14,185 bases of DNA, from positions 1 through 14,185 of the forward strand of contig CBDVCK010000067.1 of the NCBI GenBank assembly GCA_965372465.1, given 5' to 3'. Under the pieces are notes generated by a model. The model had not been told where the DNA came from. It ran no database searches and saw only the letters and a program-made list of their open reading frames with translations. Both the position numbers and the translations under genes were made by a program. Shown piece by piece: positions 9,001 to 13,416 of the stretch; the first letter of the stretch is position 1; the number at the start of each line of letters is the position of its first letter. Source of the DNA: GCA-020348445 sp965372465 (GTDB lineage: Archaea > Thermoplasmatota > Thermoplasmata > GCA-020350865).

Positions 9001-11733
9001 GAAAGTTTCATCATCATGCAGATACAGGGTCTTATCCTCAACTGCACCAATCGCTGTAATTCCCCAGTCACTGTAAAGATCGTTGTCAGTACCGTTGACG
9101 ATCAAAGTAAGTGCCTGAAGGTCCTTTGGATTCTTAGGCAAATTCTCGGTGCTCTCAGGACCCCAGTTCAATCCTCTGGGAGGTCCGTCCCCAAATACAT
9201 TTTGGTCAGTGTAATTCATGAAATCCACAGGTCCATTGAGACTTGAATTTAGAAGGACATCATCCCCCAGATCGTGCCACACTTCCTGTGAATTATTCCA
9301 AAATAGGTCTGTTGTCGTATTCGTTCCTGAGCCTGTGTGTATGATAACGCTTTTCTTGTTGGAAATGGTAAAATCATCAAACAAAAATGTATTGCCATCT
9401 TGATCTGTCAATGTCCAATTCGTCATATCCAGGTTCGGGGCATTCTGGGTCCCGTTGTAATAAAGACTGATAAATTCCGTATCCTGCGGCCCGTATGCGC
9501 TTACACTGTTGATGACCATGGGTGCGAAATAGATAGCCTGATTTGCAGTCACCTGAGTGAGGTCTCTGTAATATGCAGAAAACAGCATGTCATCTGTTTG
9601 TTGGGACCAAGAACCTCCTGTAAATCTAGCACTTGTGCCATCAGGCCAAGGGTTTGAACCCTTTTTACCCCATTGGTATCCATCTCCACTTCCATCAGAA
9701 GAAGTAGCTACAATCCAATATGTATCCCCTTCTCTGATTATAGGTGGATTTGAGAAGGCTATATTTCTCCACTCATAACCTGCATTAAAATCCATGGTTT
9801 CAGTTGAAGAAATCCCGATTCCTGAAGGTTCGTCATCCGCAGGATCTGGGGTGCCTTTGTCATCATTGGTCTGTATCACGATATCCATGCCCGGTGAATC
9901 CGCCCCGATATCCATTGCATAGATATCAACAGATGAAAGCAGGCATGTGAATGGAGCAGTGATTGACTGCGCCCAGTTTTCCGTATTATCTATTGGGCCA
10001 TCGTCAGGGCTTGTTGTATCCGTAAATGAAGCCAACACCAAATCAACACTACTGTAATCATTCAATTGGGTTGCCTGAGGGAAAGCAAAAGCCATATCAT
10101 AAACATTGGAATCAGAACCGTTCCCATTCACTCCTCCCCCACCACCAGCTGGTGATGCTCCCGCATCAACCTTTAAAAATCCGGAGCGGGACCCCTCAAC
10201 CGGATAGGGAAGGCTTTGGCTATCCTGAGCCCCAACCAGAACCACATATTTCCATTCCTCGAAATCAGGGATGTACCCACCTGTTAGGGCGGGAATAGAA
10301 ATCTCCACAGCATTGGATAGAGGCGAGCCGCTTGCGGTCACCGAATTGACATTCCCGAACTCATCAGTAACATATCCGTTTCCCCAGCCATCTGCCCAGA
10401 GAGCAAACTCCCATCCAATGCTCTTGTCCAATTTCAATCGGGCGTTCCTTATACTATCATCTCTTCCGGTACCATCCAGATCCGTGTCTATCAATATCTC
10501 TATTATCTGCTCACTGAATCCTTGGGTTCCATCTGTTCCATCCCCGCTGCCGTCGTCGATGCTGCCAAAAACCAAAAGGAAATTGATGCTGTTTGAATCC
10601 ACTGACACACGAAATTCATTTAAATCCAGACTTCCTGCTTCATATCTACCCCCTAATGGATAGGTATAATCACCATCACCTGAATCGTCTCCAACTGCAT
10701 CATTCCAGATGTATTCTCTTCTACTTGAAACCCAGGTGTTTTCAATAGATGGACCGATGCCATACCAGTCGTTATACAGACCATTTATTGTGATCTCATC
10801 ATGGAGCTTTAAAATTCCCACTCCAAGGACCCTCATCTCAACACTTTTTTCATCGTTTGCAGAATATTCATCCCCAGCTAATAAGGTGGTAATGATAACA
10901 GTAAAATTGTCTTTAAAAAATGGGGTAAAGGACCATGTGACGTTGATATCGGCTCCGGAATCCAGGGTGGTTATTTGCTGGATTTCGTTTAATATCTCAT
11001 TGTCATCCGAATCGTAAATCACACACCTCACATCAAAGCTATTTTGATTATTAACACCATAGTTTTTAATCAAGGCTGTAATGTTGTAATCTTCATTTAA
11101 ATCCGGATACTCGGGAAGAAAAATATCCTCAACTCCAACATCGTTGTTTGATTCGCCGTATACCCTGAACATCAAATCATTGGTAGGATCAATTGTCCAA
11201 CTTCCTGGAAGTCCTTCCACCATGTACCCATTTGGATATGTATCTTCATCAGAATCCATCCAAAAATAACCGTGGGGGTTATCTTTTGTGCTCGAAGCAA
11301 CAATCCAATATCTAACACCTTGCGTGAGAGCAATTGAGAACGAGAAATCCAACCACACAAATTCATCAGGTCCATTATTGGTAGCCGAAGAGATAGGGGT
11401 TCCGGGCACGTCATCATCTGGATTTCCCGGGATGCCTGAATCATCATTATTGCATATTTGTACAGTAAGAATATCATCTTGAGTCTGATCTTTTACATAG
11501 ATACTAATTCTTGTCAATACATAACTTCCGCTTGCATAGAAACACTGGGCAATTGAATTTGAGATATGAATTCCTAACCCTTTCTTTCCTTCAACCTCGT
11601 TCTTCTCCATGAGCTGCTCAGTGGGTGGTGCCTCTGAATCCATGGAAAAAAAGGCAAAATTACCAAGCAGCATTACAAATAATATGTATGCGGCCAAAGC
11701 TTTTTGAAATAGTCTTACTATGTTTTTGGTCAT
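61..11733 (-). CDS. Giant multidomain archaeal surface protein with internal cytoplasmic longin-like domain and PEF-type sorting tail
   Basis: This is a 3,890-residue exoprotein. It starts at ATG 11733 and is followed at once by a signal peptide (residues 1-~32: basic start, then a hydrophobic run AAYILFVMLLG). Approximate order: beta-sandwich module (55-193), CARDB-like domain (195-305), IDGxxxDW module (308-527), Gly-rich linker, second beta-sandwich copy (583-728), lamin-tail-like domain (736-850), further beta-sandwiches (850-1195), seven Ig-like repeats (1196-1932), eight cadherin/He_PIG-like repeats (1933-2656), FN3-like (2657-2760), one more Ig/cadherin-like domain, TM1 (~2865-2886), cytoplasmic segment (2887-3124), TM2 (~3125-3149), two IDGxxxDW+SDDI module pairs (3150-3855), and a PEF tail (3860-3890). 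Basic residues flank both helices on the cytosolic side. NxS/T sequons are dense, as expected of a glycosylated archaeal surface layer or adhesin. The start has only a weak AGG at about -10, and I see no convincing TATA box in the 105 bases upstream (11734-11838). Ligand unknown; adhesion or sensing is inferred. Confidence 0.93.
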   Translation of the reverse strand: MTKNIVRLFQKALAAYILFVMLLGNFAFFSMDSEAPPTEQLMEKNEVEGKKGLGIHISNSIAQCFYASGSYVLTRISIYVKDQTQDDILTVQICNNDDSGIPGNPDDDVPGTPISSATNNGPDEFVWLDFSFSIALTQGVRYWIVASSTKDNPHGYFWMDSDEDTYPNGYMVEGLPGSWTIDPTNDLMFRVYGESNNDVGVEDIFLPEYPDLNEDYNITALIKNYGVNNQNSFDVRCVIYDSDDNEILNEIQQITTLDSGADINVTWSFTPFFKDNFTVIITTLLAGDEYSANDEKSVEMRVLGVGILKLHDEITINGLYNDWYGIGPSIENTWVSSRREYIWNDAVGDDSGDGDYTYPLGGRYEAGSLDLNEFRVSVDSNSINFLLVFGSIDDGSGDGTDGTQGFSEQIIEILIDTDLDGTGRDDSIRNARLKLDKSIGWEFALWADGWGNGYVTDEFGNVNSVTASGSPLSNAVEISIPALTGGYIPDFEEWKYVVLVGAQDSQSLPYPVEGSRSGFLKVDAGASPAGGGGGVNGNGSDSNVYDMAFAFPQATQLNDYSSVDLVLASFTDTTSPDDGPIDNTENWAQSITAPFTCLLSSVDIYAMDIGADSPGMDIVIQTNDDKGTPDPADDEPSGIGISSTETMDFNAGYEWRNIAFSNPPIIREGDTYWIVATSSDGSGDGYQWGKKGSNPWPDGTSARFTGGSWSQQTDDMLFSAYYRDLTQVTANQAIYFAPMVINSVSAYGPQDTEFISLYYNGTQNAPNLDMTNWTLTDQDGNTFLFDDFTISNKKSVIIHTGSGTNTTTDLFWNNSQEVWHDLGDDVLLNSSLNGPVDFMNYTDQNVFGDGPPRGLNWGPESTENLPKNPKDLQALTLIVNGTDNDLYSDWGITAIGAVEDKTLYLHDDETFDLADIYDYMDTKPPTGNTVLDVDGDGPLGLTLRRPWPNPYENTYHEFNLTPVFASDFIIADDVVIDLYVDDDYIADGISGAEETLEIILYDSDGITKTEIERLTTTFTTDSNPGWELLRINIPDVDYTLPGGNYLVLNLTLSLPSENNLWLAYNTTTEPSCIRIIPTRSYVNVNWVKTYNQTLFEKSIFMMGEEVTIKANISDPLGSYDITGGEITIMSPSGTPVILDMPMTLEATDSGTPSGWKLFDFTFTDTFENGNFTVSVTGIESNGVTHTISEIFNVQGSRPPMLTNASLIPSIGYASTSFNFTINYTDLDNDAPKGVFVNITGLGVFPMLAVDPGDLDYRDGKFFYLNLTGFVNPISYSYHFAANDSANLWNETQEFFGPLIVNTPPSLTNPNLAPLTGNASTPFNFTVNYIDLDNQPPNSITVNLTGPSHAGNWFMIEADKDDADYTDGKLYYYNYTGFINGSYSFHFAANDSQGAWNETIEQIDPVVVNSKPVLINAMVTPTTGYITSEFNYTVEYIDLDNQAPSNMTVNISGPSHAGSYAMLEVDPLDTNYLDGKEYYHTYTGLIIGNYTFHCAASDSQDSWRETIEIPGPDVLNSQPMLTNHNLIPLAGAVNITDFNYSVIYTDLDNQAPGIITINITGNFTGNFTMIPLDPSDSDYTDGSIYYFNTSLPLNGTYTFQIEANDSLGLWADPIIDIGPDLGGKNPFLSSASVNPKVGITTTWFNYTVLFIHPDDKPAGVITLNISGPVNRTYTMLEVNSSEIITLDGKLFYYNLTGLPKGDYSFTVLGNDSFGISAKESLLVTDPEVINSPPMLSGSYINESDFGGSWFNFSLVLTDIDNDSASSVNLNISGLGNFTMLELDAADGNFTDGKQYYYNVSIPKGSFSYRFEARDTGFQMAWNYTTFEILSLKNNIPIFIEQQVTPSPGYGGDYFNFSVNMSDLDGDNLILKLYIDSEPGSPFTLLELDMSDANTVDGKIYFYNISLPKGNYSYNFSVFDGQTPNQTTLLWLEVKNNPPTITTLDIQDTPEDSLYSVGYNYTDLDGDSISWSFKTNATWLNFNFGTRLLEGLPTNSEVGSYWVNLSVNDGDGGIDYHNFTLNVTNTLPLFTTTPDEFAQEDLSFYDDFNCIDDGQGIITYFLESNATWLSIDQDTGELFGTPVNNDVGWFWVNVTVNDGNGGIVSLNYSLTVNNTPPQLTTIPINIALEDALHLDDFNCDDDNQGKINYSLDTNATWLTISNITGILSGTPINIHVGWFWINVTVSDGNGGIDFINYSLTVLNINDPPQITTIDVATATEDSLYLVDYEATDIDPTNDTLNWSLDTDASWLTIDNTTGVINGTPSNDEVGLYWVNITVDDGNGGNDSSNFTLTVVDANDPPVINTTNLEFALEDSLYWIDYEFYDIDDASVTWQVVSNGSWLTIDSITGNLSGTPENDDVGWCWVNVTADDGRGGIDYTYFIITVNNTPPMITNTPSEFANEDTQFMDDFNCTDDGQGIITYHLYSNSTWLYINSSTGILNGTPDNSNVGLVWVNVTVDDGNGGYDWRNYTITVNNTSPIIITTPQINIDEDSFYLENFDCVDDGQGSIVYHLLTNASWLSIENLTGAVYGTPRNEDVGYYWVKVTVDDGNGGTFFVNYTLTVTNTNDPPTINTENLEFALEDTVYEVDYEFMDVDGDTIEWILNTNASWLFLDEVTGELSGIPRNANVGWYWVNVTADDQNGGFDHTNFTLAVNNTNDPPEIPSLLSPPDVTVVNTTFPLFNWSASIDPDRGDYVANYTLWYSQDADFIQNATNVTGIVNTFFMPATPLEDMVIYYWRVEAFDSNGEGSGYSSRFSFTVDTGYRPPTYGGGLKSKAVKFGDTWSIDLDDYFELGSITEGIIYTSSYPEIQIDPVTHIATWTPKSKRAILNDIIFTLSDGRTDVSSYSMDLTVEKEIPPPSIWEEFLWPWILIPIIVVIALAGIITYIRKPEPPFVERVFLIHEFSILITHATLIEDEEIDKDILSGMLTGVKNLISDAFMTQEDIKEEEGLHKLEFGDRNILLEKGNHYFVAIVFNGTENKELLTKIDGVIEEINEKYANVLEGWDGDPEAFAGADEIISSLLSQQEGIIEEGVLTAGVEPEKDMGIIPSTGITKMPGEKEAAITEKFISGIDISRRGLTNGLTNGLTNGFRMLRSGITNGITNGNGITNGLGGRKRIFSGKQNRLRVIAVPVVIFFLIVAPFLIINIMGPKGMIQIDGDFNDWERVITTSDIGEALPFNPNADIVDFGVDGYVFELSFYVKVYGTMMAGEPEQSGTRMDTAYIFIDRDQSQLTGYLINEIGADYLIKVEGWQGEVYFTSLSEYRSSAQDWNLWRSRGGAQAASSGSELEVKVEYDELGMKNPDSVDVLFYMQSWDGFDDFSEIIISNEKGVLHVNQQGVGQEVLNGNQNKILRLDLDAEYSDITIKKIKLTRFGKGSDDDISAVRLMEGPNIAATGTLSMGIAELDTNIVIEDRDRITLYVEVDIRAGAQEENSIGFRLLRPHDITTNKGTITLSSTLTAWDYNDVSYIISVPQEIKVDGAFADWQNKNVTDDDAGDVENANLDILEYGISNTTQMVSFYLRVDGEIGYGTSVPYWNHVSAVSGIEPSEPGEPSEPGEPQPPDLPLPELIGEDITYIFIDSDNETQTGYSIGGIGADHLIEIKGKYGVIISNKHMSYGSASSRDWTWTEMGNVNAKTDTSRLETQVYAPNLDINGSLRVYFQTTDWSERMSDYSDDRVTRASSDDFPMDSEMFTITEGKGTRGNIDVTSTSSAPGTIGWGDTTLTAMLRTQLNENSGSDDVILDQITITHLGTGESDDITVYIYEDVDEDDTFEPGGDDGASLGSATFAGAAVTIDITDLTIAVGNNEYIWIVYVFNTDSADIGDTHGASINSDTDLQVSGGDTVSGTFPQDSGLTQIIPEFGDILIPSLGLIAIFIVFKGRAKKKKEDF
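64..156 (-). other. PEF-CTERM-like archaeosortase sorting tail
   Basis: The last 31 residues (3860-3890) read PEFGDILIPSLG, a hydrophobic stretch (LIAIFIVF), then KGRAKKKKEDF. This is the three-part layout of archaeal PEF/PGF-CTERM tails: a PEF motif, one membrane helix and a basic end. Such tails are processed by archaeosortases and the new C-terminus is attached to a membrane lipid. No archaeosortase gene lies in this window. Confidence 0.75.
165..2283 (-). repeat. Tandem duplication of IDGxxxDW + SDDI module pair after TM2
   Basis: After TM2 the chain re-emerges with a module opening IQIDGDFNDW (from about 2280), then a beta-sandwich with ITIKKIKLTRFGKGSDDI (about 1690-1345). The same pair repeats: EIKVDGAFADW (from about 1312), then ITITHLGTGESDDITVYIYED (575-165). 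Both first modules contain TYIFID.D..TGY, GAD.LI.I.G and a Trp-rich SRDW or AQDW stretch. A third IDGxxxDW copy (ITINGLYNDW, about 10808-10155) lies near the N-terminus. The DW modules resemble carbohydrate-binding CBM9/DOMON-type beta-sandwiches, but that link is inferred from the opening motif only. Confidence 0.75.
2398..2505 (-). repeat. GLTNG/GITNG tandem repeats in the cytoplasmic linker
   Basis: Residues about 3077-3112 read GLTNGLTNGLTNG, a short RMLRS break, then GITNGITNG, NGITNG and a LGGRKR end. This four-residue Gly-[Leu/Ile]-Thr-Asn repeat lies between the longin-like domain and TM2, just before a cluster of Arg and Lys that fits the positive-inside rule. The DNA of the first three units differs at third codon positions, so the peptide repeat looks selected rather than freshly slipped. 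Function unknown; a flexible linker or a binding strip are both possible. Confidence 0.8.
2659..3066 (-). other. Longin/roadblock-like cytoplasmic domain inside the giant protein
   Basis: Residues about 2890-3025 follow TM1 and its basic stop-transfer flank (IRKPEPP). The segment reads beta-beta (VERVFLIHEFSILITHAT), a long amphipathic helix (DKDILSGMLTGVKNLISDAF), three strands (LHKLEFGDRNILLEKG, then HYFVAIVFNG), then a helix (NKELLTKIDGVIEEINEKY) ending in LEGWDGD. This beta2-alpha-beta3-alpha order is that of longin domains, which with roadblock domains are known platforms for small GTPases. The composition (charged helices, few sequons) differs sharply from the extracellular repeats and fits a cytosolic location. 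The fold assignment rests on predicted secondary structure and remembered similarity, not on a profile search. A generic alpha/beta domain is the alternative. Confidence 0.6.
3763..5935 (-). repeat. Eight cadherin/He_PIG-like repeats built as two four-repeat blocks
   Basis: Residues about 1933-2656 hold eight ~90-residue units. Each carries PP.ITT near the start, an acidic ED, a TWL or SWL core, TG.L.GTP, VG.YWVNVTV and DGNGG before the closing NYTLTV strand. This is the pattern of cadherin-like, putative-Ig (He_PIG) extracellular repeats, and the Asp-rich turns suggest calcium binding. Approximate unit edges are 5935, 5661, 5394, 5122, 4843, 4578, 4308, 4034 and 3763. Units 2, 3, 6 and 7 have a Cys in the first Asp-rich strand (FNC or FDC); units 1, 4, 5 and 8 have a Tyr-type strand (YNY, YEA, YEF) instead. 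Confidence 0.88.
5936..8150 (-). repeat. Seven ~105-residue Ig-like repeats
   Basis: Residues about 1196-1932 hold seven units. Each starts near PP.LTN..L.P and contains FNFTV.Y.DLDN..P, V.NI.GP, a TMLEVD core, a Y.DGK.YYYN turn, and a closing G.YSF.FAANDS.G.W strand. Approximate edges are 8148, 7832, 7512, 7190, 6870, 6549, 6237 and 5936, so the spacing is about 315-320 bases with a slightly shorter last unit. Units 2 and 3 share GPSHAG and are the closest pair. Unit 7 (YFNFSVNMSDLDGDN) is the most divergent and leads directly into the cadherin-like array. Asn sequons occur on several strands of every unit. The likely role is a rigid stalk outside the cell. Confidence 0.87.
9180..9527 (-). 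other. Lamin-tail-like domain (LTD) within the giant protein
   Basis: Residues about 736-850 carry the LTD signature order: VINSVSAYG..DTEFISLYYNG, then LDMTNWTLTDQDGNTF.F, then SNKKSVIIHTG, then W....VWHDLGDDVLL, then VDFMNYTDQN. Bacterial and archaeal LTD domains occur in secreted proteins, often beside nuclease or carbohydrate-binding domains. No catalytic domain is visible next to it here, so a binding role is more likely. Confidence 0.7.
9551..9985 (-). repeat. N-terminal beta-sandwich module, copy 2
   Basis: Residues about 583-728 are the second copy of the YWIVATS beta-sandwich first seen at residues 55-193. The two copies are separated by the CARDB-like and IDGxxxDW modules and a polyglycine linker (GGGGGVNGNG, about 10165-10125). 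The second copy keeps the D..GTPDPADD loop seen as GIPGNPDDD in the first. It is immediately followed by the lamin-tail-like domain. Confidence 0.72.
11155..11572 (-). repeat. N-terminal beta-sandwich module, copy 1
   Basis: Residues about 55-193 contain SNSIAQCF, LTRISIYV, LTVQICNNDD, GIPGNPDDD, a GVRYWIVASS strand, GYFW, and a closing W..DPTNDLMFRVYGE strand. A second copy at about 9985-9551 has the same order: NWAQSITAPFTCLLSSVDIY, IVIQTNDDKGTPDPADDEP, GDTYWIVATSS, GYQWG and W.QQTDDMLFSAYYR. The module matches the lectin-like beta-sandwich pattern found in many secreted proteins with a YWIVA(S/T)S strand. Confidence 0.72.
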
Positions 11734-11838
11734 TATATATCGCCTATTGAATATCGCAGCTAATGATTTAGATGGTCATGTACACTGAATCAGTCATTTT
11801 TTACACCCTTGTATTGGACCCGTTTTTTTAATACAATC

Positions 11839-12336
11839 TTATTTCTCACCCCTTTTTGCTCTTTTACTCAATATAAAAGTACAAGTGCTATCCCCCTTTG
11901 AAACACATTTTTCTTCCTTGCAATAATAACTTTTACCGGTAAGATAGGAGACCATCCCAGCTAGATAGCCGCGGGTGAAGTCGCATGAAACCTGCCCTAT
12001 ATCTCCCACCACAATTCCCTCGATAGATTCTTCCAGATGTAGGGTAAAGCCTCCCTTTTTTGCCTTCACGTTAAGCCTACCCATTCCGATTTCGTCCCAC
12101 AATGCGAGCAGCACATCAGGCATCTCTTTCTGTGCCATTTTGTCTATTCCCATACTATGCACACAAGCCTCGCCGCTTCTATACCCGTACCTGAACAATA
12201 TGGCCTTTACAGCCATCTCACTTGCCAGGGGTGATAGTTCCTCTCGTAATGTCATCAAGGCCTCTGCTGGCATGATGAAAAAGGCTGTGCTAGCCCTCTG
12301 TTCCTCCCCTTCTGGGTCTTCTCCTCCCCGATTCAT
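11839..12336 (-). CDS. V4R-domain (4-vinyl reductase-type) regulatory protein
   Basis: The product is 165 residues and is mostly one V4R domain with its helical N-terminal part. Residues 17-60 (FFIMPAEALMTLREELSPLA, then LFRYGYRSGEACVH) are the usual helical entry. Residues 111-155 carry the V4R core: CDFTRGYLAGMVSYLTGK, then YYCKEEKCVSKGDSTCTF. Four cysteines (118, 139, 144, 152) cluster there and could bind metal or take part in redox sensing. V4R domains are related to heme-NO-binding folds and bind small hydrophobic molecules; in archaea they often serve as standalone regulators. The ATG at 12336 has a GGGGAG site about five bases upstream. It follows the GTPase stop by 21 bases, so the two are very likely one transcript and may act together. 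No enzymatic activity can be claimed from the sequence. Confidence 0.85.
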   Translation of the reverse strand: MNRGGEDPEGEEQRASTAFFIMPAEALMTLREELSPLASEMAVKAILFRYGYRSGEACVHSMGIDKMAQKEMPDVLLALWDEIGMGRLNVKAKKGGFTLHLEESIEGIVVGDIGQVSCDFTRGYLAGMVSYLTGKSYYCKEEKCVSKGDSTCTFILSKRAKRGEK

Positions 12337-12357
12337 ATTTCTCCCCGCTTTAATTTT

Positions 12358-12864
12358 TTATTCAGTCATCCTCCGGGCCAGACTTAAGAAAGCGTTCTCC
12401 ACATTCTCTCCTGTCTTGGCACTCGTAAATAAAGTCTCAGTTGTGAAACTGCGGGCATACTCGGACATCTCTTCCTTCACTGCAATGCTCATGCCATTTA
12501 AATCTATTTTATTGGCTAGGAAAAGAAGGGGCACCTCGCCTGTTATGTCGAACACCCCCGAAATCCAATTGGATATATTCTCCAGGGTTTTCTCCCGGGT
12601 CACATCGCATACTATCAAAGCACCTTCCACGCCTTTGTAATAAACGGAATCAAATCTATTGGATTTACTGCCCAGAATATCCCAGATCATCAGAGTTAAG
12701 GATAAGGAGCCATCATTCAGAAGAACCCGTTTTTTTGTAACCTTCATGCCAACACTTGGAATGTAGTTGTCATCGAAGATATCAATTACATATCTTCTTA
12801 TAAGACTCGTCTTGCCCACGGCTGGATCACCAAGGACACATATCTTTCGAAACAGCTCTTTCAT
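12358..12864 (-). CDS. Ras-like small GTPase (archaeal Rab/Arf-type)
   Basis: The product is 168 residues, the size of a bare Ras-superfamily G domain. Motifs with the ATG start at 12864: P-loop GDPAVGKTS (12-20), switch I YIPSVG (34-39, with Ser37 where Rab/Ras proteins have Thr), G3 WDILGSKS (61-68), NKID (118-121) and TSAK (147-150). In G3 the residue after DxxG, normally catalytic Gln (Ras Gln61), is Ser66. That predicts slow intrinsic hydrolysis or reliance on a partner. There is no C-terminal Cys for lipid attachment. A TTG at 12888 would add eight residues, but it overlaps the GGAGGAG ribosome-binding site, so ATG 12864 is preferred even though its 15-base spacing is long. The gene is followed after 21 bases by the V4R gene, suggesting a two-gene unit. 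The 125 bases upstream hold no clear promoter; a weak CAATATTG lies near 12912. Confidence 0.9.
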   Translation of the reverse strand: MKELFRKICVLGDPAVGKTSLIRRYVIDIFDDNYIPSVGMKVTKKRVLLNDGSLSLTLMIWDILGSKSNRFDSVYYKGVEGALIVCDVTREKTLENISNWISGVFDITGEVPLLFLANKIDLNGMSIAVKEEMSEYARSFTTETLFTSAKTGENVENAFLSLARRMTE

Positions 12865-12989
12865 GTGAATCGCCGTATGCTCCTCCAATTAACCCGAATT
12901 CATTTTATTCCAATATTGTTTGGCCTCAGGTAGGTCTGTATATTGTAGCAACTATTTGTTACATACCTTTTTAGTGGTACCCTCTACCT

Positions 12990-13265
12990 CTATTTTTTAT
13001 ACAGTATTGCTTCTTCATATGCCTCGGCCATTTGTTTCATGAATTCGCTTTTACTGATGTTCTTATCTCTGAGTAATTTCTGAAGTTCCACCTGCCTGTC
13101 GACCCATTCAGCCATTGAAGAGCGGATGATCTCTGAAGGATTGAAATGCTCATCCTTACAGATCTTGAAGAACTCTGTAGCGGTCTCTGCAAAATCCCTT
13201 GTTACAAGAATATGAATATGGTCTCCAGGCTTGCAATTCTTGTATTTATCCCCCAATCTGGGCAA
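12990..13265 (-). CDS. Small ribbon-helix-helix-like protein, probable DNA-binding regulator
   Basis: The product is 91 residues. The layout suits a ribbon-helix-helix (CopG/Arc-type) regulator: strand HIHILVT (16-22), helix 1 FAETATEFFKICKDEHF (25-41), a turn at NPSE, and helix 2 EIIRSSMAEWVDRQVE (45-60). A charged helical tail (61-88) follows. The SEIIRSSMAEWV segment strongly resembles the second helix of this family. The start is TTG at 13265; GGTGAG lies five bases upstream and no in-frame ATG occurs before residue 51, so TTG is the best start. The gene has its own TATA box and sits next to a cluster of palindromes (13320-13375), as an autoregulated repressor would. It lies 125 bases upstream of the GTPase start on the same strand and might control that pair. 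The family assignment is by pattern only. Confidence 0.7.
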   Translation of the reverse strand: MPRLGDKYKNCKPGDHIHILVTRDFAETATEFFKICKDEHFNPSEIIRSSMAEWVDRQVELQKLLRDKNISKSEFMKQMAEAYEEAILYKK

Positions 13266-13297
13266 TTTCTCACCGTTTCGTGATATGCATTTACAAG

Positions 13298-13304
13298 TAT
13301 ATAA
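13298..13304 (-). promoter_or_regulatory. TATA box of the ribbon-helix-helix-like gene
   Basis: The minus strand reads AGTTATATACTT, close to the archaeal TATA consensus. It lies about 36 bases before the TTG start, predicting transcription from near 13275 and a leader of about ten bases that just includes the GGTGAG ribosome-binding site. Confidence 0.5.
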
Positions 13305-13319
13305 CTTTATGTAAATAGT

Positions 13320-13375
13320 TTAACATGTATAAACATATGTTAACATGTTTGGTCATAGTGGATGGAAACATGTTT
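13320..13375. promoter_or_regulatory. Cluster of four AACATGTT-type palindromes, candidate operator
   Basis: ACATGT or ACATATGT palindromes are centred at about 13325.5, 13336.5, 13345.5 and 13370.5. TTAACATGT recurs exactly 20 bases apart (13320-13328 and 13340-13348), nearly two helical turns. The last site is a 10-base palindrome, AAACATGTTT (13366-13375). The cluster abuts the TATA box of the ribbon-helix-helix-like gene on its upstream side, so autoregulation is the simplest reading. The region is AT-rich, which raises the chance of random palindromes, but the spacing and recurrence argue for a real binding array. Confidence 0.55.
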
Positions 13376-13416
13376 TTAGGACCTAAGTATCAAAATTAGC
13401 TGGTTAAGGGGGTTAT

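Noticed and set aside
61..11733. Assembly artefact (collapsed or chimeric repeats) explaining the giant gene
   Set aside because: The frame is unbroken over 11.6 kb, every repeat copy differs from the others, and the signal peptide, TM topology and sorting tail are mutually consistent.
11784..11794. ACTGAATCAGT palindrome between the giant gene and the V4R gene as a terminator
   Set aside because: The arms leave only a one-base loop and no T-run follows on the minus strand, so it is not a convincing terminator; an operator role has no other support.
11975..12640. 221-codon plus-strand open frame opposite the V4R and GTPase genes
   Set aside because: It runs antisense across two genes with intact family motifs and across their junction; no domain is recognisable in its product.
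12865..12888. TTG at 12888 as the GTPase start
   Set aside because: The TTG overlaps the only GGAGGAG ribosome-binding site and has none upstream; ATG 12864 starts directly before the first strand of the G domain.
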